Assembly (NCBI RefSeq): GCF_000281045.1
Contig: NW_008246092.1
Span: forward strand, 146,853-210,852
From: Saprolegnia diclina VS20
Lineage: Eukaryota; Oomycota; Saprolegniomycetes; Saprolegniales; Saprolegniaceae
Direction of reading: 5' to 3'
DNA length: 64,000 nucleotides
Below are positions 52,675-63,414 of this stretch, piece after piece; the first letter of the stretch is position 1; the number at the start of each line of letters is the position of its first letter. The translations under genes and the position numbers were made by a program. The notes under the pieces were generated by a model. That model did no database searches and was not told where the DNA came from. It worked only from the letters and a program-made list of their open reading frames with translations.

Positions 52675-54126
52675 ATGCACGCAGTCCGCGCCTTCTGCTG
52701 CGCATTGCTGATAGCCGCCAGCGCTGCCACGTCATTCAACCGGCAAGAGCTGCCGATGCACCGGCGCCTAGCAACGTCGAGCGTCGACCTCACCAACCAC
52801 GACGGCACGCAGTACTTGGTCAACCTCGCGATCGAAGGCAAGACGTACACCGTACAGATTGACACTGGCTCGGCCGACCTCTGGGTCGCCTGCGACTATG
52901 TCTCGTCCTCAGCATGCGTAAGCCCATGCCCGTCGACGGCTACGACCATCACGTACGGCAGCGGCAGCGCGTGCGTCGTGCCCCAGAAAGGGTCCATCGC
53001 GATCGGCAGCGTCGCCTTCTCGAATGGCGTGTACGGCATCGCCATGTCGAGCAGCGTTCCCACGAATGTGAGTCAAGGCATCTTGGGGCTGGCCTTCCCC
53101 GGCCTCTCGTCGTACGGGTCCTTCGCCAACACGTCGTGGTACGCAGTCTTCCACCTCGACAGCTTTAGCATGTACTTGACGCCCAAAGTCGATGCGCCGG
53201 GCTCCAAGCTTGTGCTAAACGGCGTCGACGACGCCATGGTCGCCAAGGACAGCCTCGTCGGGTACACGATCCCGCTCGCAACCGGCGAACAAGACTACTG
53301 GAACATCAACGTCTCGCAGTTCCTCGTCCAAGGCGGCAGTGTCGCGTGGGACCAAAAGCCGTGCAAGAACGGCGGCTGCCTCGCCATTGTGGACTCGGGC
53401 ACGTCGTTCTTGGCCATGCCCAAAGCCGTCTTCCAGCCCGTACGTCATCACCCTTGGCGCACCGATGTACGATTTAGTGTTGATTAGTTTGTCGCCACGT
53501 ACCTCCTGCCATACAACTGCGTCTTTCGAGGCGAGTACTACACGTGTCCCAAGACGATCGCGCTCCCACGCCTCGCGTTTGCCTTCGGCGAGAGCGCGAC
53601 GCTGTTCAACCTCAATACGTGGGACTACGCGCTCGTCTTCTCGCCGACCGAGATCATTGTGCAGATCCAAGCGTCGCCGTCCGGACGCCTCGTCGACCGC
53701 TGGATCCTTGGCGACACCTTTCTCAAGGTCTACTACACGACGTACAAGGTGTCGGAGAAGGCGGTCGTGTTCTACTGCAAAAGCGGCAACTGCGCGGGCG
53801 GCAACAACGTCCTCGATTTTTCAGGTACTACCTTTGCAACCGGCATATGTGCTCACAAGATGCAGCGGACATGCCAACCTGGGCGCTCATTCTGATCATT
53901 GCGGGATCCTCCCTTGTCGGCCTCGGGCTTCTTGGGCTGGTCGGCTGGTGCTACTACTACCGGCGCCGCCACGGTAACACTATTTCCGTGACATGGACGT
54001 TACTCTCAAGGCCCCACTGATGTAGGCACGTCGAAGCGACCATGTCAGTCGGTGTGGGTTGTCGATGACGACTCGTCGTCCGAGGAGACGGGAGCGTCCC
54101 ACGCCTACGGCGCAGCCTCGAGGTAG
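52675..54126 (+). CDS. membrane-anchored pepsin-like aspartic protease 1
   Basis: Three or four exons encode an A1-family protease of about 430 residues. A signal peptide (MHAVRAFCCALLIAASAATS) precedes a short prosegment. The catalytic motifs are VQIDTGSADLWVAC (about residue 63) and LAIVDSGTSFLAMP; the end of the fold is WILGDTFLKVYYTTY. A C-terminal hydrophobic helix (WALILIIAGSSLVGLGLLGL) followed by CYYYRRRH anchors it. Introns at about 53439-53487 and 53830-53869 are canonical. If an intron at about 53971-54025 is used, the tail reads VVDDDSSSEETGASHAYG and ends at 54126; without it the stop is at 54020. It is paired in tandem with the next gene. Confidence 0.88.
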
Positions 54127-54133
54127 TCGCGAC

Positions 54134-54193
54134 CAAGGGTATATAAGAGATGCATCTCTCACCCTCTTTGAGATGCCAAGGTATATACCCTTG
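54134..54193. repeat. inverted CAAGGGTATATA pair between the protease genes
   Basis: CAAGGGTATATA at 54134-54145 and its exact reverse complement at 54182-54193 flank 36 bases that include the self-complementary AGAGATGCATCTCT. It begins just after the stop of protease 1 and could form a 3' hairpin or be a tiny foldback element. Confidence 0.5.
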
Positions 54194-54523
54194 TCGCAAT
54201 GTGTCAAATTTCAAAATAGACACACTATTTCTCGTGAGAAAGGACAGTATCGTTGCAAATAGTGACATCGACAGCTGGCGTGTTGCTTGCAATATGCACA
54301 GTAGGGTAAAGTGAGTCAATTGCAAAAAACGGGGCAAGACGCTGCGTTTTACAAGCGTGTACCGATGTTTAAACAGAAAAACGTAGAAAGACGTCACAAG
54401 CCGACGAACGCAATCCCACCCTTTTGGCATCCAGCAGCCAAGTTCAAGCATGCTGCGGCTTTGTGAACATACTCGGTTCCGCCCCCGACGCCACCCACGG
54501 TCCAACACCCGTACTTGACCGCT

Positions 54524-55901
54524 ATGCTCGCCCGGCTTGTTCTCTTGCTTGGCCTCGCCATGGCCGCCGCCTTGCCGCGGCTCGCGCTGCCCATAACCCG
54601 CCAGCCGCGGGTGCTCAGCACCGCCGCCTCGACCGTCGCGATTCAGAACCACCTCGCGACACAGTACATTGTCCGCGTCTCCATCGAAGGCAAAGACTAC
54701 AACGTCCAAGTCGACACGGGCTCGGCGGATCTCTGGGTCGCGTGCACGGCTGTCTCGAGCGCCTCGTGCGTCTCGCCGTGTCCCGCCGGCGGCGTGAGCA
54801 TCTACTATGGCAGCGGCGATGCGTGCCTCCTCCCCAAGCGCGGCGCCGTCGCGCTTGGGAGCCTCGCCCTCACCGATGGCATCTACGGCATTGGCATGGC
54901 CAACAACGTGCTGACGAACGCCACAAACGGCATCCTCGGGCTCGCGTACCCGGTGCTCTCAACCTTCAACGCGACCTCGAACGCGTCGTACCTCGTGAGC
55001 CACCTCGAGAGCTTTAGCATGTTCTTGACGTCCGTGCCCGACGCCTCCGGGTCGTCCTTGATCCTCAACGGCGTCGACGACGCGCTCATTGCCAAGCAGA
55101 GTCTCGTCGGCGTCACGGTGCCGCTTGCGGCCAACCAAACGTCGCACTGGAACATCCTCTTGGAGAGCTATAGCACCAACGACAACAGTACATCGCCGTG
55201 CAAAAACACCGTCAACGGCTGCATCGCGGTCGTCGACTCGGGCACGACCTTTCTCTCAATGCCCCGCTTCCTCTTCGTGCAGGTAGCTTCACAGTGTGCT
55301 TGTATGGCCTGTCCTCAGCACGCATATCTAGTTTGCGTCGACGTACCTTCTGCCGCAGCAGTGCGCGTGGCAAGCGTCGTACTATGTGTGCCCCAAGGAC
55401 GTCAAGCTGCCGCGCCTCGGGCTCAAGCTCCACGGCACCACCTTCTACCTCAACGCGTGGGACTACTCGATGGTGTTTTCCGAGACCCAAATCCTCATCC
55501 AGCTCCAAATGACGCCGCCCGGCGGCTCGTCGGGCGACCGCTGGATCCTTGGTGATACGTTCCTCAAGGTCTACTACACGTCGTACCTCGTGCACCAGCA
55601 AGCCGTCACGTTTTACTGCCCGAACGGCAACTGCGGCGGCGGCACCAACGTCCTCGACTTTTCTGGTGCGTTCGCTTTGTGGATTCTGAAATCTGATTGT
55701 GGACGTATGTTGGCAGGCAAGTCGCCCAACTGGGCACTGGGCCTCTTCATCGGCGGCGGGTGCTTGATCGGTCTCGCGCTACTTGCACTGCTGGTCTACC
55801 GCTGCAAGAAGCGGCGAGGTAGCGTCGATAACCTCCCGACTCTCTCTGACGTGGATCCTGTAGCGGCGGCGGCGGCGGCGTATGTCAACCAAGAAGTCTA
55901 G
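54524..55901 (+). CDS. membrane-anchored pepsin-like aspartic protease 2
   Basis: Three exons, about 425 residues, a tandem duplicate of protease 1. The signal peptide reads MLARLVLLLGLAMAAALP. Catalytic motifs are VQVDTGSADLWVAC and AVVDSGTTFLSMP; the fold ends at WILGDTFLKVYYTSY. The stalk NCGGGTNVLDFSG is shared with the first copy. A transmembrane helix (GLFIGGGCLIGLALLALLVY) leads to a cytoplasmic tail with an alanine run. Introns at about 55281-55331 and 55665-55715 fall at the same sites as in protease 1, which confirms the duplication. It should act at the cell surface or in secretory compartments. The ATG at 54524 starts the signal peptide. Confidence 0.92.
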
Positions 55902-55958
55902 TGTAGTAGCACGCATAGGTTGTTATTGATCTATTCCAATTGTAAAATTTGCACACGT

Positions 55959-58507
55959 CTACAGCAAAAGCAGCGCGAGGTGGCCCCACGAGACAGCGCG
56001 CGGCTCACTTGCGGCGGGGACATGCCAGCGCTGCCGGCGCGGCTTGCGGAGCAGCGACCGACGCAGTGTCGAGAGCGACGCGAGGCTCGCATACGCCGGC
56101 GCCAGTTCAAACACCCGCGCGTCGTTGAGGACGACGTGACTATCGACGAGCGCGTGAAGGGCGACCTTGATGTTCTCCATGCTCATGGCCTCGTCGTGGT
56201 CGACCGCACCCAACGGCGTCTCCTTGTGGATCCACGTAATGACGTGGCGCTCGGAAAACTGATGGCGCTTCCCGAGATGCTTGTCGTTGAGGGGTGCAAT
56301 GTGCGTCTCGAGCGCGCGGAGGACGAGCGCGACAGCGTCCATGAACGGCCACAGGAGCGACGTGGCCAAGTGCACGAGCGGGTCTTTTGCGTACGCGGTG
56401 GTGTCCACAGAATAGACGCCGTCACGTAGGACGTGGATCGGTACAGAGCCTAGGAACGCTTGCATCTGCGACGTCTCGAGGGACTGCACCGATGCCCCGG
56501 GGCAGAGACGCTTGCACAGCGCCCATGGCAGTGCGAGGTCGCGTGTCACGTCGCGCAGTGTAAAGGTCGACGACGTGTACGAGGCGAGCAGCGTCGCCAG
56601 GCACATGTCGGGAACGAAGTGGTGCAGCAAGTGGTTCCGGTAATAGGCCAGACGCAGCATGCAGCTGGCATCGAGAGGCGTCGGTAGGAACGGCGCCGTC
56701 AAGGGCAGATCCAGCAAGCGCAATGCGTGGTCGAGCAGCGTCTCGAGGCTTGAGAACGGCGCAAGCGTCGCATCCCGGGTCACGAGCGTCGCCTGGAGCC
56801 AGCGCACTTGGGCCTCGAGCTGCGAGCGCGTCAAGGGCTCATCACGCGACGCAAGCAAGATCGTGGCGACCAAACACGTGCTCGTGATCGTCCCGGCCGT
56901 CTGCATGCGGCGAACAACCGACGCGCCGAGCTGCTCCATGGACGCCCCCGCTTGCATCGTGATCGGTGCACCGAGGCGGACGTAGCAAAAGCCGCACCGG
57001 TTGAAGAGCAGCGAGACGACCGATTTGAGGAGGTTCCAAATCGACTCTTTTTGCTTGGGCGTACCGAGGAGCTGCGCGACATAGTCGGGGACTTCGAGCA
57101 CCTTGTCGTAGTCGATCGAGAGGGGCACTACGACCACCGCTTTGTGCGGGTGTGCTTCCAGATAGGACGCAATCATGTGGAAGAAGCCAAATTTCGGCGA
57201 CAGAACGCGGCCGTGGCGCGACCGACCACCTTCGACAAACACTTCGAGCGGTGCGCCGTCGACCAAGAGCTGGTGGACGTACGACGTGAGCACTTCTTTG
57301 TACAGCGTGTCGCCCTGGAACGAGCGGCGGATGAAAAAGCTGCCGTTCGCGCGCAAGTAGCGGCCGACGAGCGGCAAGTTGAGGTTGTTGCCCGCCGCAA
57401 TGCGGGGCAGCGGAAGCCCGTACGCAAAGCAGACAAAGCTCACAATGAGGTAGTCCAAGTGCGACTTGTGGGTCGGCGTAAAGACGAGGCTTACGTCCGG
57501 CCCGAGGCGCGCGACGAGCTCTTGCAGCATCGTAATGGAGGCCGCGTCAATGTACAGACCGTCAAAGAGAAGACGCCAGCCCTTGCAGAGAATGTACCCG
57601 ATCGAACGCACCATGGGCAAAATCATTTCCGACCGCATCGTCCAGAAGAGCTTGCGGATCTTGGGCACAAGCGCGGAGGCGTCCGGCGCCCACTGCTCGG
57701 TTCCGTTGAGCGCCGATATGGCATCGATGATGCCACGTAAGTGCTTGACGCTCGATGGGCCAGTCATGACCTACAGCATGCGGTTGAGGAATGCGCAAGA
57801 CGATCTGCAAAATGTACCTCCCGCACATGCGGCTCGGTGGGCCCGCCACGCGCCACGAAGACGAGGTCCGAGAACCACGGACGCACGTCGCAGACTGTCG
57901 CGTAGAACGGCAGCTTGGGCTCCGTTGACGGCTCGTGGATATGCTGGCGCTCGGCCGTGCTGCAAAGGAGCCACTTTTCGTGCATCATGTTGACGAACTG
58001 GTCGTGCACCAAGAGGTCGGCGTCGGTGACGTCGGCTTCGGACGGACTTGAGCTTCGAAGCGCGGCGAGCTCCTTCATGGCGGCTGACAGAAGCGCGGGC
58101 TCGGCGGCCTTGAGGTCCACGTGCGCGATTGCGGCATGGTCGTCGATAAGCGTCGGCTTGTGCAGCATTTCGCGTGCGTGGAGCTGCTTTGTGGACGCCA
58201 TCGTGGACGTGAAGAACGCCGTCGTGAGCGCAAGCGTGTCGTTCGTGACCTTGAGCTTCTTGGAGCTGGCGGGCGGGCGAACGACAAGTGGCCGGCTGCA
58301 CTTGACGAGGTACTTGCGGTAGAACTGCTGGATGCGCAGGGCCGCGGTCGTTTCGCGAATCTCAATCGACTTGAGCGACGAGAGGCCCATTTTGAGCCGC
58401 CGGCCGGACGTCAAGACGCGGTCCGAGACCGACGTAGGCCGCTCCATGTTGGTCATCGGCGCCGGATCTCGCAGTGGGTGGGTGCAAGCCGTCGCCGCAT
58501 TGCTCAT
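55959..58507 (-). CDS. glycerol-3-phosphate acyltransferase (PlsB/GPAT family)
   Basis: Two exons joined by a 47-nt intron at about 57772-57818 give about 834 residues. The acyltransferase core has THKSHLDY (H-x4-D motif), IAAGNNLNLPLVGRYLRANG, FFIRRSFQGDTLYKEV, FVEGGRSRHGRVLSPKFG and VVPLSIDYDKVLEVPDY, in the order of PlsB and mitochondrial GPAT1. It acylates glycerol 3-phosphate at sn-1, the first step of glycerolipid synthesis; a dihydroxyacetone-phosphate acyltransferase is the alternative. The N-terminal exon has an IQ-like helix (TTAALRIQQFYRKYLVK), unusual for the family, and no clear targeting peptide. The C-terminal 350 residues correspond to the family's helical extension. Confidence 0.9.
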
Positions 58508-59040
58508 TTCGATGCGATGGCCTTGCTTTTAAAAGCGATGTTTAATTCTCACTTGAAATACGTATGTAACAACATGAAAACAATAAAAGCTTTGCCGCCA
58601 CGTGGCAGCACAAGCGAGAACTGCAATTTGCTCGCGCAGCTTCGAACTACGCAGGCAATGGCTGCCAACGCCCGTTGGAGTGCCGCTTCGAACTTCGATG
58701 TCGCCCAAGTTCGAATCTTGCGCTTGCCGTCAACACGACGGATGATGATGATTGTGCTACGAAACGTCGAGGGATCACGACGGCTTCCGCGCGTAATCGA
58801 CGAAGAAGGGGTGCGACCGAGTTGGACATATTGTCCATAGTACACGTCAGCGGAACTGCCGAGAGTCTAGTTGGTGGTTGCGAGACACCAACGAATACCA
58901 GTGTCCATGTTGGACTAGCCTCGATGCCAAAAGAAAGACGTTGTTTCCACCCCAATCCAAATTTGTGACTATCGACAATCATGTGTGCAGTTGTGGCTTT
59001 TTGCATAAATACGGTAAATAAAAGCAGCTAAGAACGATGC
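58508..59040. other. intergenic, no gene recognised
   Basis: About 530 bases upstream of the GPAT start and downstream of the ankyrin stop. Frames of up to 119 codons on the minus strand have no family resemblance. Confidence 0.4.
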
Positions 59041-59706
59041 CTATTGGATGGTGCAGTCGCTCGTGGCGGCCACCGTGTCGCGGGCTGTGAGCGCCGACTT
59101 TTCCGGAATCGGAGTTTCGTTGGTTGCGACGTGCGTGGCGAGGTAGTTGAAGATCTTGATGTGCCCAAAGCGCTTGGCGTGGGCGAGCGCAAGGGGAGTG
59201 CACCCTTCGTCGCGGTGGCGGTGGAGGTACTTGACAATCGAGAGGCTGCCGCTCGACGCCGCCGCGTCCATTGCGGCTTGGCTGCACAAGCCCAAGTGGT
59301 GTTCATGGAGGAACTTGACAACGTCCAGGTCGCCAAGGCGGCACGCGGCGTCAATCGCATAGAGGTCGGCCGCAGCTTTCATCTTGGGGCAGCTGTAGCC
59401 GTCGGGAAACTCGCGCAACAGCAGGTGCACGCCTGCGGTCTTGCCGTCCGAGAGGAGCTTGAAGAGCACAAAGCAGCGGAACTCGCTGGCGTCGCCGCCG
59501 TTGACCATGGCGTACTCGGGCTTGTGGAGCTGTTGCCGGTACTTTTTGAAGATCCGAGCGAGCTCGCGCGACGTGCCGGCTTGATAGGCGGCAATGAGTG
59601 CCAGCAGATCCGGCTGCGTGAGGACATCCAGGACGGCTGTTTGTGGTCGCGCCGAGAGACTTTGGCGCGGCGACGATTGCTTGGCAGGGCGGAAGAGCGG
59701 CTTCAT
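59041..59706 (-). CDS. ankyrin-repeat protein, paralogue 4, with C-terminal CTIQ
   Basis: An intronless 221-residue protein from the ATG at 59706 (MKPLFRPAKQSSPRQSLSAR). Family segments: LLALIAAYQAGTSRELARIF with KKYRQQL, FRCFVLFKLLSDGKTAGV, YAIDAACRLGDLDVVKFLHE, AMDAAASSGSLSIVKYLHRH and ALAHAKRFGHIKIFNYLATH. It ends DCTIQ, a CaaX-type box. It is closest to paralogue 5: both have the KKYR block and the FRCFVLF/LRCFVLF strand. CCAAT boxes at 59821-59841 lie 115-135 bp upstream. Confidence 0.88.
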   Translation of the reverse strand: MKPLFRPAKQSSPRQSLSARPQTAVLDVLTQPDLLALIAAYQAGTSRELARIFKKYRQQLHKPEYAMVNGGDASEFRCFVLFKLLSDGKTAGVHLLLREFPDGYSCPKMKAAADLYAIDAACRLGDLDVVKFLHEHHLGLCSQAAMDAAASSGSLSIVKYLHRHRDEGCTPLALAHAKRFGHIKIFNYLATHVATNETPIPEKSALTARDTVAATSDCTIQ

Positions 59707-60621
59707 CGTGCTTGTGTCTGGTGAATGGGGGAATGCTCGTAGTACGTGATGAGATGCGCCTTGCGGCTGCCGTGCCTCTGGCTCCGCGGTTGGCAGCCAG
59801 ATACGGCAACGTGACATGCGATTGGTTGGCACTGCACCAATCACAGCAGCGGACTCTGGTGATTGCACATTTCGCATTCCCACGCTGGGTTTCTCATGGT
59901 GTGTTTTGTGGGTTTTGTGGTTAATAGGGATGTGGACCACGCGACATGGCGCGTGACGTGAGCCAAGATTCGTTTTTGCAAAAGAAAACCTCCGAGAAGC
60001 CAAAATTGATGGCGCATGTGACAGGCCTGAGTAAGCTGAGATTGGACAAAGGATGTGCTAGCGCTGTCTCGCATCAACAACGCACACGCGCAGTTGCTGG
60101 CGGCGTGCATGTCTGCTCGCTCTGCGAGACCAAAGTGAAGACACCCATGAGCCAGGCTGGCGGTAGTTGAAGGGCCTTGGCGGCCGCGAGCCATGGCACA
60201 GCGTCGTGTCGTGGGAATCGCGTTCAGAAAGAAGCTCTGAGGCCAAGCTCGGATCCTTTCAACGTCTACGGTTTCTGCCGTTTCGAAATGTTCGTCTAAG
60301 ATTTGGTCTAAGATTGTAGTTTAAAAGTTTATCACCCTCCCATTGCTTTCGTAGTGTGGCCCATTCTCGCTACAGTCCACCTCGGTGAAGGCCACAACTG
60401 CCCTCTCGAGGAGGTCTCTCGAGGCCGTTGCGCAACGTTTCGTTGATGCAGCGCAGCTCCCATCAACCAAAGCAACGGTGACATCTAACAGCATGAAATC
60501 GAGACCGCAATCCGTGTCCTCGATGCAAGGTCCGAGGCATTTCATTCTCAGAGTTGCAGTGAACTCAAGCCGCTAAACAACGCACAGTAAAATACTCGTA
60601 TCCTCATTCAAGTGCCTCGCG
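59707..60621. other. intergenic with paired CCAAT boxes
   Basis: About 915 bases. ATTGG at 59821-59825 and CCAAT at 59837-59841 form an inverted pair upstream of paralogue 4. A 19-base-scale repeat of CTAAGATT occurs at 60296-60316. No gene recognised. Confidence 0.45.
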
Positions 60622-61263
60622 CTACTGTATCGCGCAGCTTGTGGCGACCATGCCGCCGGCGACGACCGCGTCTTTGCCTGAATGTCGCGGGACGCTTTGT
60701 CGGCGCTCAAACTCGGCGCAGTGCGTAGTGAGGTACTGCAGCACCTTGGTATGTCCGTGTCGACGGGCCAGCGTAAATGCCAGCTGCGTGCAGCCTTCGC
60801 GCCGGTGTCGGTGCAGAAAGCGCACGACCGACAAATGGCCCGTCGCGGCAGCCACGTCCATGGCACCAGCGCTGCACCGTCCGAGGTCGTGTTCGTGGAG
60901 AAAAGTGAGCAGAACGACGTCCCCGAGGCGCGCTGCAGCGTCCATCGCGTAGAGCTCCGTGGCCGGGAGGCGCGGGACCACGTACCCCTCCGGGTAGTGA
61001 CGCACACAGAGCCGTGCGAGGGTGGATCGGCCATCTGCGAGGAGTCGAAACAGCACAAAGCAGCGCAAGACACTGTGGTCGTTGGCATCGATGTGCGCGT
61101 ACGCAGACTTGGTGAGCTGCCGCCGGTACTTTTTGAAGGCAGCAGCGAGCTCTTTTGGGCTTCCGTGCTGGAACTGCGTCATGTACGGGAGCAAGTCGGG
61201 CTGCCGCACTAGTGTGAGGAAGACCGACTCGGGTGCTGGTGTTGTGATGTGTTGAGTCGTCAT
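60622..61263 (-). CDS. ankyrin-repeat protein, paralogue 5, with C-terminal CAIQ
   Basis: An intronless 213-residue protein from the ATG at 61263 (MTTQHITTPAPESVFLTLVR). Family segments: LLPYMTQFQHGSPKELAAAF with KKYRRQLTK, LRCFVLFRLLADGRSTLARL, YAMDAAARLGDVVLLTFLHE, AMDVAAATGHLSVVRFLHRH and FTLARRHGHTKVLQYLTTH. The C terminus reads TSCAIQ, a CaaX-type box. ATTGG at 61317-61321 and CCAAT at 61334-61338 lie 55-75 bp upstream. Confidence 0.88.
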   Translation of the reverse strand: MTTQHITTPAPESVFLTLVRQPDLLPYMTQFQHGSPKELAAAFKKYRRQLTKSAYAHIDANDHSVLRCFVLFRLLADGRSTLARLCVRHYPEGYVVPRLPATELYAMDAAARLGDVVLLTFLHEHDLGRCSAGAMDVAAATGHLSVVRFLHRHRREGCTQLAFTLARRHGHTKVLQYLTTHCAEFERRQSVPRHSGKDAVVAGGMVATSCAIQ

Positions 61264-62361
61264 GTTAAGAGAAAGTGAAAAGATGTCTGCGATCCATGCA
61301 GCATCACGAGCATCTGATTGGCCGACGCGATGGCCAATGGCATTTGCGTGTCAAACTGGTATCGGACGGTCGTGGTTCGGTTCCGATCGTTGGGGTTCCC
61401 AGTGCAAAGTGCTGGAAAGGTCGCGTCGTATACTGAGCATGCTAGCGCGCATCAGTCCAAGCTTGGGACGATGCGTCTTGCGCTATTTGCGTCGGAGAGG
61501 TTCGACCACCTTCGAACTCGCCGTGTACTTCAAGTCACAACAGGGTCAAGGACACCGGTACTGGTAGGCGATGCAACCAACAGTTACCGTCACTAGCATC
61601 AACACGTATTTTTAAATACATTGATGGGGCATGAGTGGCCGCACTATGCTGCCCTAGTAATAGTAGCGGTAGTTGCGCTTTGAATGGCTCGTGTATCTCA
61701 AACCCAACGTAGGGTCTGCTTTTATTGTAGCGCACCGCGCGTTCAGAAAGCCCACACGCAACATCGAGACCTCCGTCGGCGTAGAGTCGCAAAGTCGATG
61801 TGCACGCTTGAGAGATGACCGACAAAAGCCGTCTTCGGACCTCCCATCTCGCGAAACATAACGTTTGGACTCGCCTCGGATTACTGTAGTTTCCAGCTGG
61901 ACCACGGCTGCTCCGCTTGTTTGTTCGATCTCCATCGCACGGCTTCTTGGCGCGCTGAGCGAGTAGTTTGATTACGACAATGCATGATCGTAGTATGTTG
62001 ATCCAAGCTTGAAGCGACGTCGCTCGCAGACGTATACAAGGTCGCTCTGCTCCTCTAGGAAGCTTCTAGAACGACCAGCACTGCCACGTTTCCACAAACG
62101 CTCCGACAGCCAGAATGATCGACGCAGAGTCGGGAGCCAGGATACTGCAGGCACGGGTCGCGGTCAAATGGAGCAGCGTCGTTTGTTCGAATAGTTCTAG
62201 TGCACTGCACACCAATTTCATTCTCCTCACAGCCCCATTCATGTGCAGGAAACCGCGCTTAGATAGATTGATAGATAGATTGATAGAGGGATCCATAGAT
62301 ATAGATAGACACAACATATATTTGCGTGCGTTAGCATTGCAATTTGATCCCGCAAAACCCG
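61264..62361. other. intergenic with a GATA-type microsatellite
   Basis: About 1.1 kb. Bases 62261-62311 are a degenerate GATA/GATT repeat, close to the alcohol dehydrogenase stop. CCAAT boxes near 61320 belong to ankyrin paralogue 5. Remaining frames are below 140 codons and look non-coding. Confidence 0.5.
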
Positions 62362-63414
62362 CTAGTTTTGGAGGACGATGCGGAAGCGGACATCGCCTGC
62401 ACGGACCTTCTTCAAGGCAGCCGACGCTTCGGCCATGGGCATCACCTGCACGATCGAGCGCACGTTCTTCTCGACGGCAAACTGCAGCATCTCTTCGATC
62501 GTCTCGGGCGACCCGATGAGCGACCCGACAAACGTGATCTGACGCGGCACGACCGAGAACGCCATGAACGAAATCGGCTTCTCCGGGAGACCCACGAGGA
62601 TAAACTTGCCTTCCGTCGCCACGAGGTTGAAGAGGAAGTTCCAGTCCGTCTTGTCACCGTACGACGTGCACAGCAAAATGTCAAACGACTGCGCCGCCGC
62701 CTTGACGGCCTCCGGGTCGCTGTAGTTGAGGTAGTGGTGCGCGCCGAGCACGTTCTTGCACTCGGCTTCCTTGGCCGCCGACGACGAGAGCGCCGTGACC
62801 TCGGCACCGAGTGCGACAGCCCACTGAATACCGAGGTGACCGAGACCGCCGATACCGAGAACCGCAACCTTCTTGCCAGGACCCGCGCCGTGGGCCTTGA
62901 GCGGCGAGTACGTCGTGACACCCGCGCACATCATGGGCGCCGCCGACTCGGACGGGAGGCCAGCCGGGATCGGAAACACAAACTTGGCGTGGCACCGGTA
63001 GTAGTCGGCGTACCCGCCCTGGGTCACGTACCCCGCCTTGTTGGTACTGCCGTACGTCCAGAGCATTTCGGGACAGAGCTGCTCCTTGTTCTTGTCGCAC
63101 TGCGCGCAGTTGAGGCAGCTCTCGCACTGGGCGCCGACCCCGACACGCATGCCAATGGCAAACTTGGTCTTGTCGACCTTGGAGCCGATGCGGACGACGT
63201 GGCCGACGATCTCGTGGCCGACGACGAGCGGGTAGTCGATTTCACCCCAGCCGCCCGAGATCGTGTGCAGGTCCGAGCCGCAGATGCCGCAGTGGGTCAC
63301 CTTGACTTCAATGTCGTACTCTTCGTCGAACGGCTTGGCCGCATACGAATGCGGCTTGACGTCGAGGCCGGGCTCATGCGCGGCTTGACCGCGGTAGATG
63401 TCGTTGGAGGCCAT
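62362..63414 (-). CDS. zinc-dependent alcohol dehydrogenase (cinnamyl alcohol dehydrogenase-like)
   Basis: An intronless 350-residue medium-chain dehydrogenase from the ATG at 63414. Catalytic zinc: HCGICGSDLH and GHEIVGHVVRIG. Structural zinc: CESCLNCAQCDKNKEQLC with the four-cysteine lobe. Nucleotide-binding Rossmann motif: VAVLGIGGLGHLGIQWAVAL. APMMCAGVTTYSPLKAH is typical of the CAD/YahK-type NADP-dependent aldehyde reductases. It should interconvert aldehydes and alcohols in the cytosol. The frame is open upstream, but that segment (63415-63648) contains a CCAAT box at 63495 and is not protein-like. Confidence 0.95.
   Translation of the reverse strand: MASNDIYRGQAAHEPGLDVKPHSYAAKPFDEEYDIEVKVTHCGICGSDLHTISGGWGEIDYPLVVGHEIVGHVVRIGSKVDKTKFAIGMRVGVGAQCESCLNCAQCDKNKEQLCPEMLWTYGSTNKAGYVTQGGYADYYRCHAKFVFPIPAGLPSESAAPMMCAGVTTYSPLKAHGAGPGKKVAVLGIGGLGHLGIQWAVALGAEVTALSSSAAKEAECKNVLGAHHYLNYSDPEAVKAAAQSFDILLCTSYGDKTDWNFLFNLVATEGKFILVGLPEKPISFMAFSVVPRQITFVGSLIGSPETIEEMLQFAVEKNVRSIVQVMPMAEASAALKKVRAGDVRFRIVLQN

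Noticed and set aside
62261-62311. Possible CRISPR-like or regulatory array
   Set aside because: It is a degenerate GATA/GATT microsatellite without spacers; this is a eukaryotic sequence.
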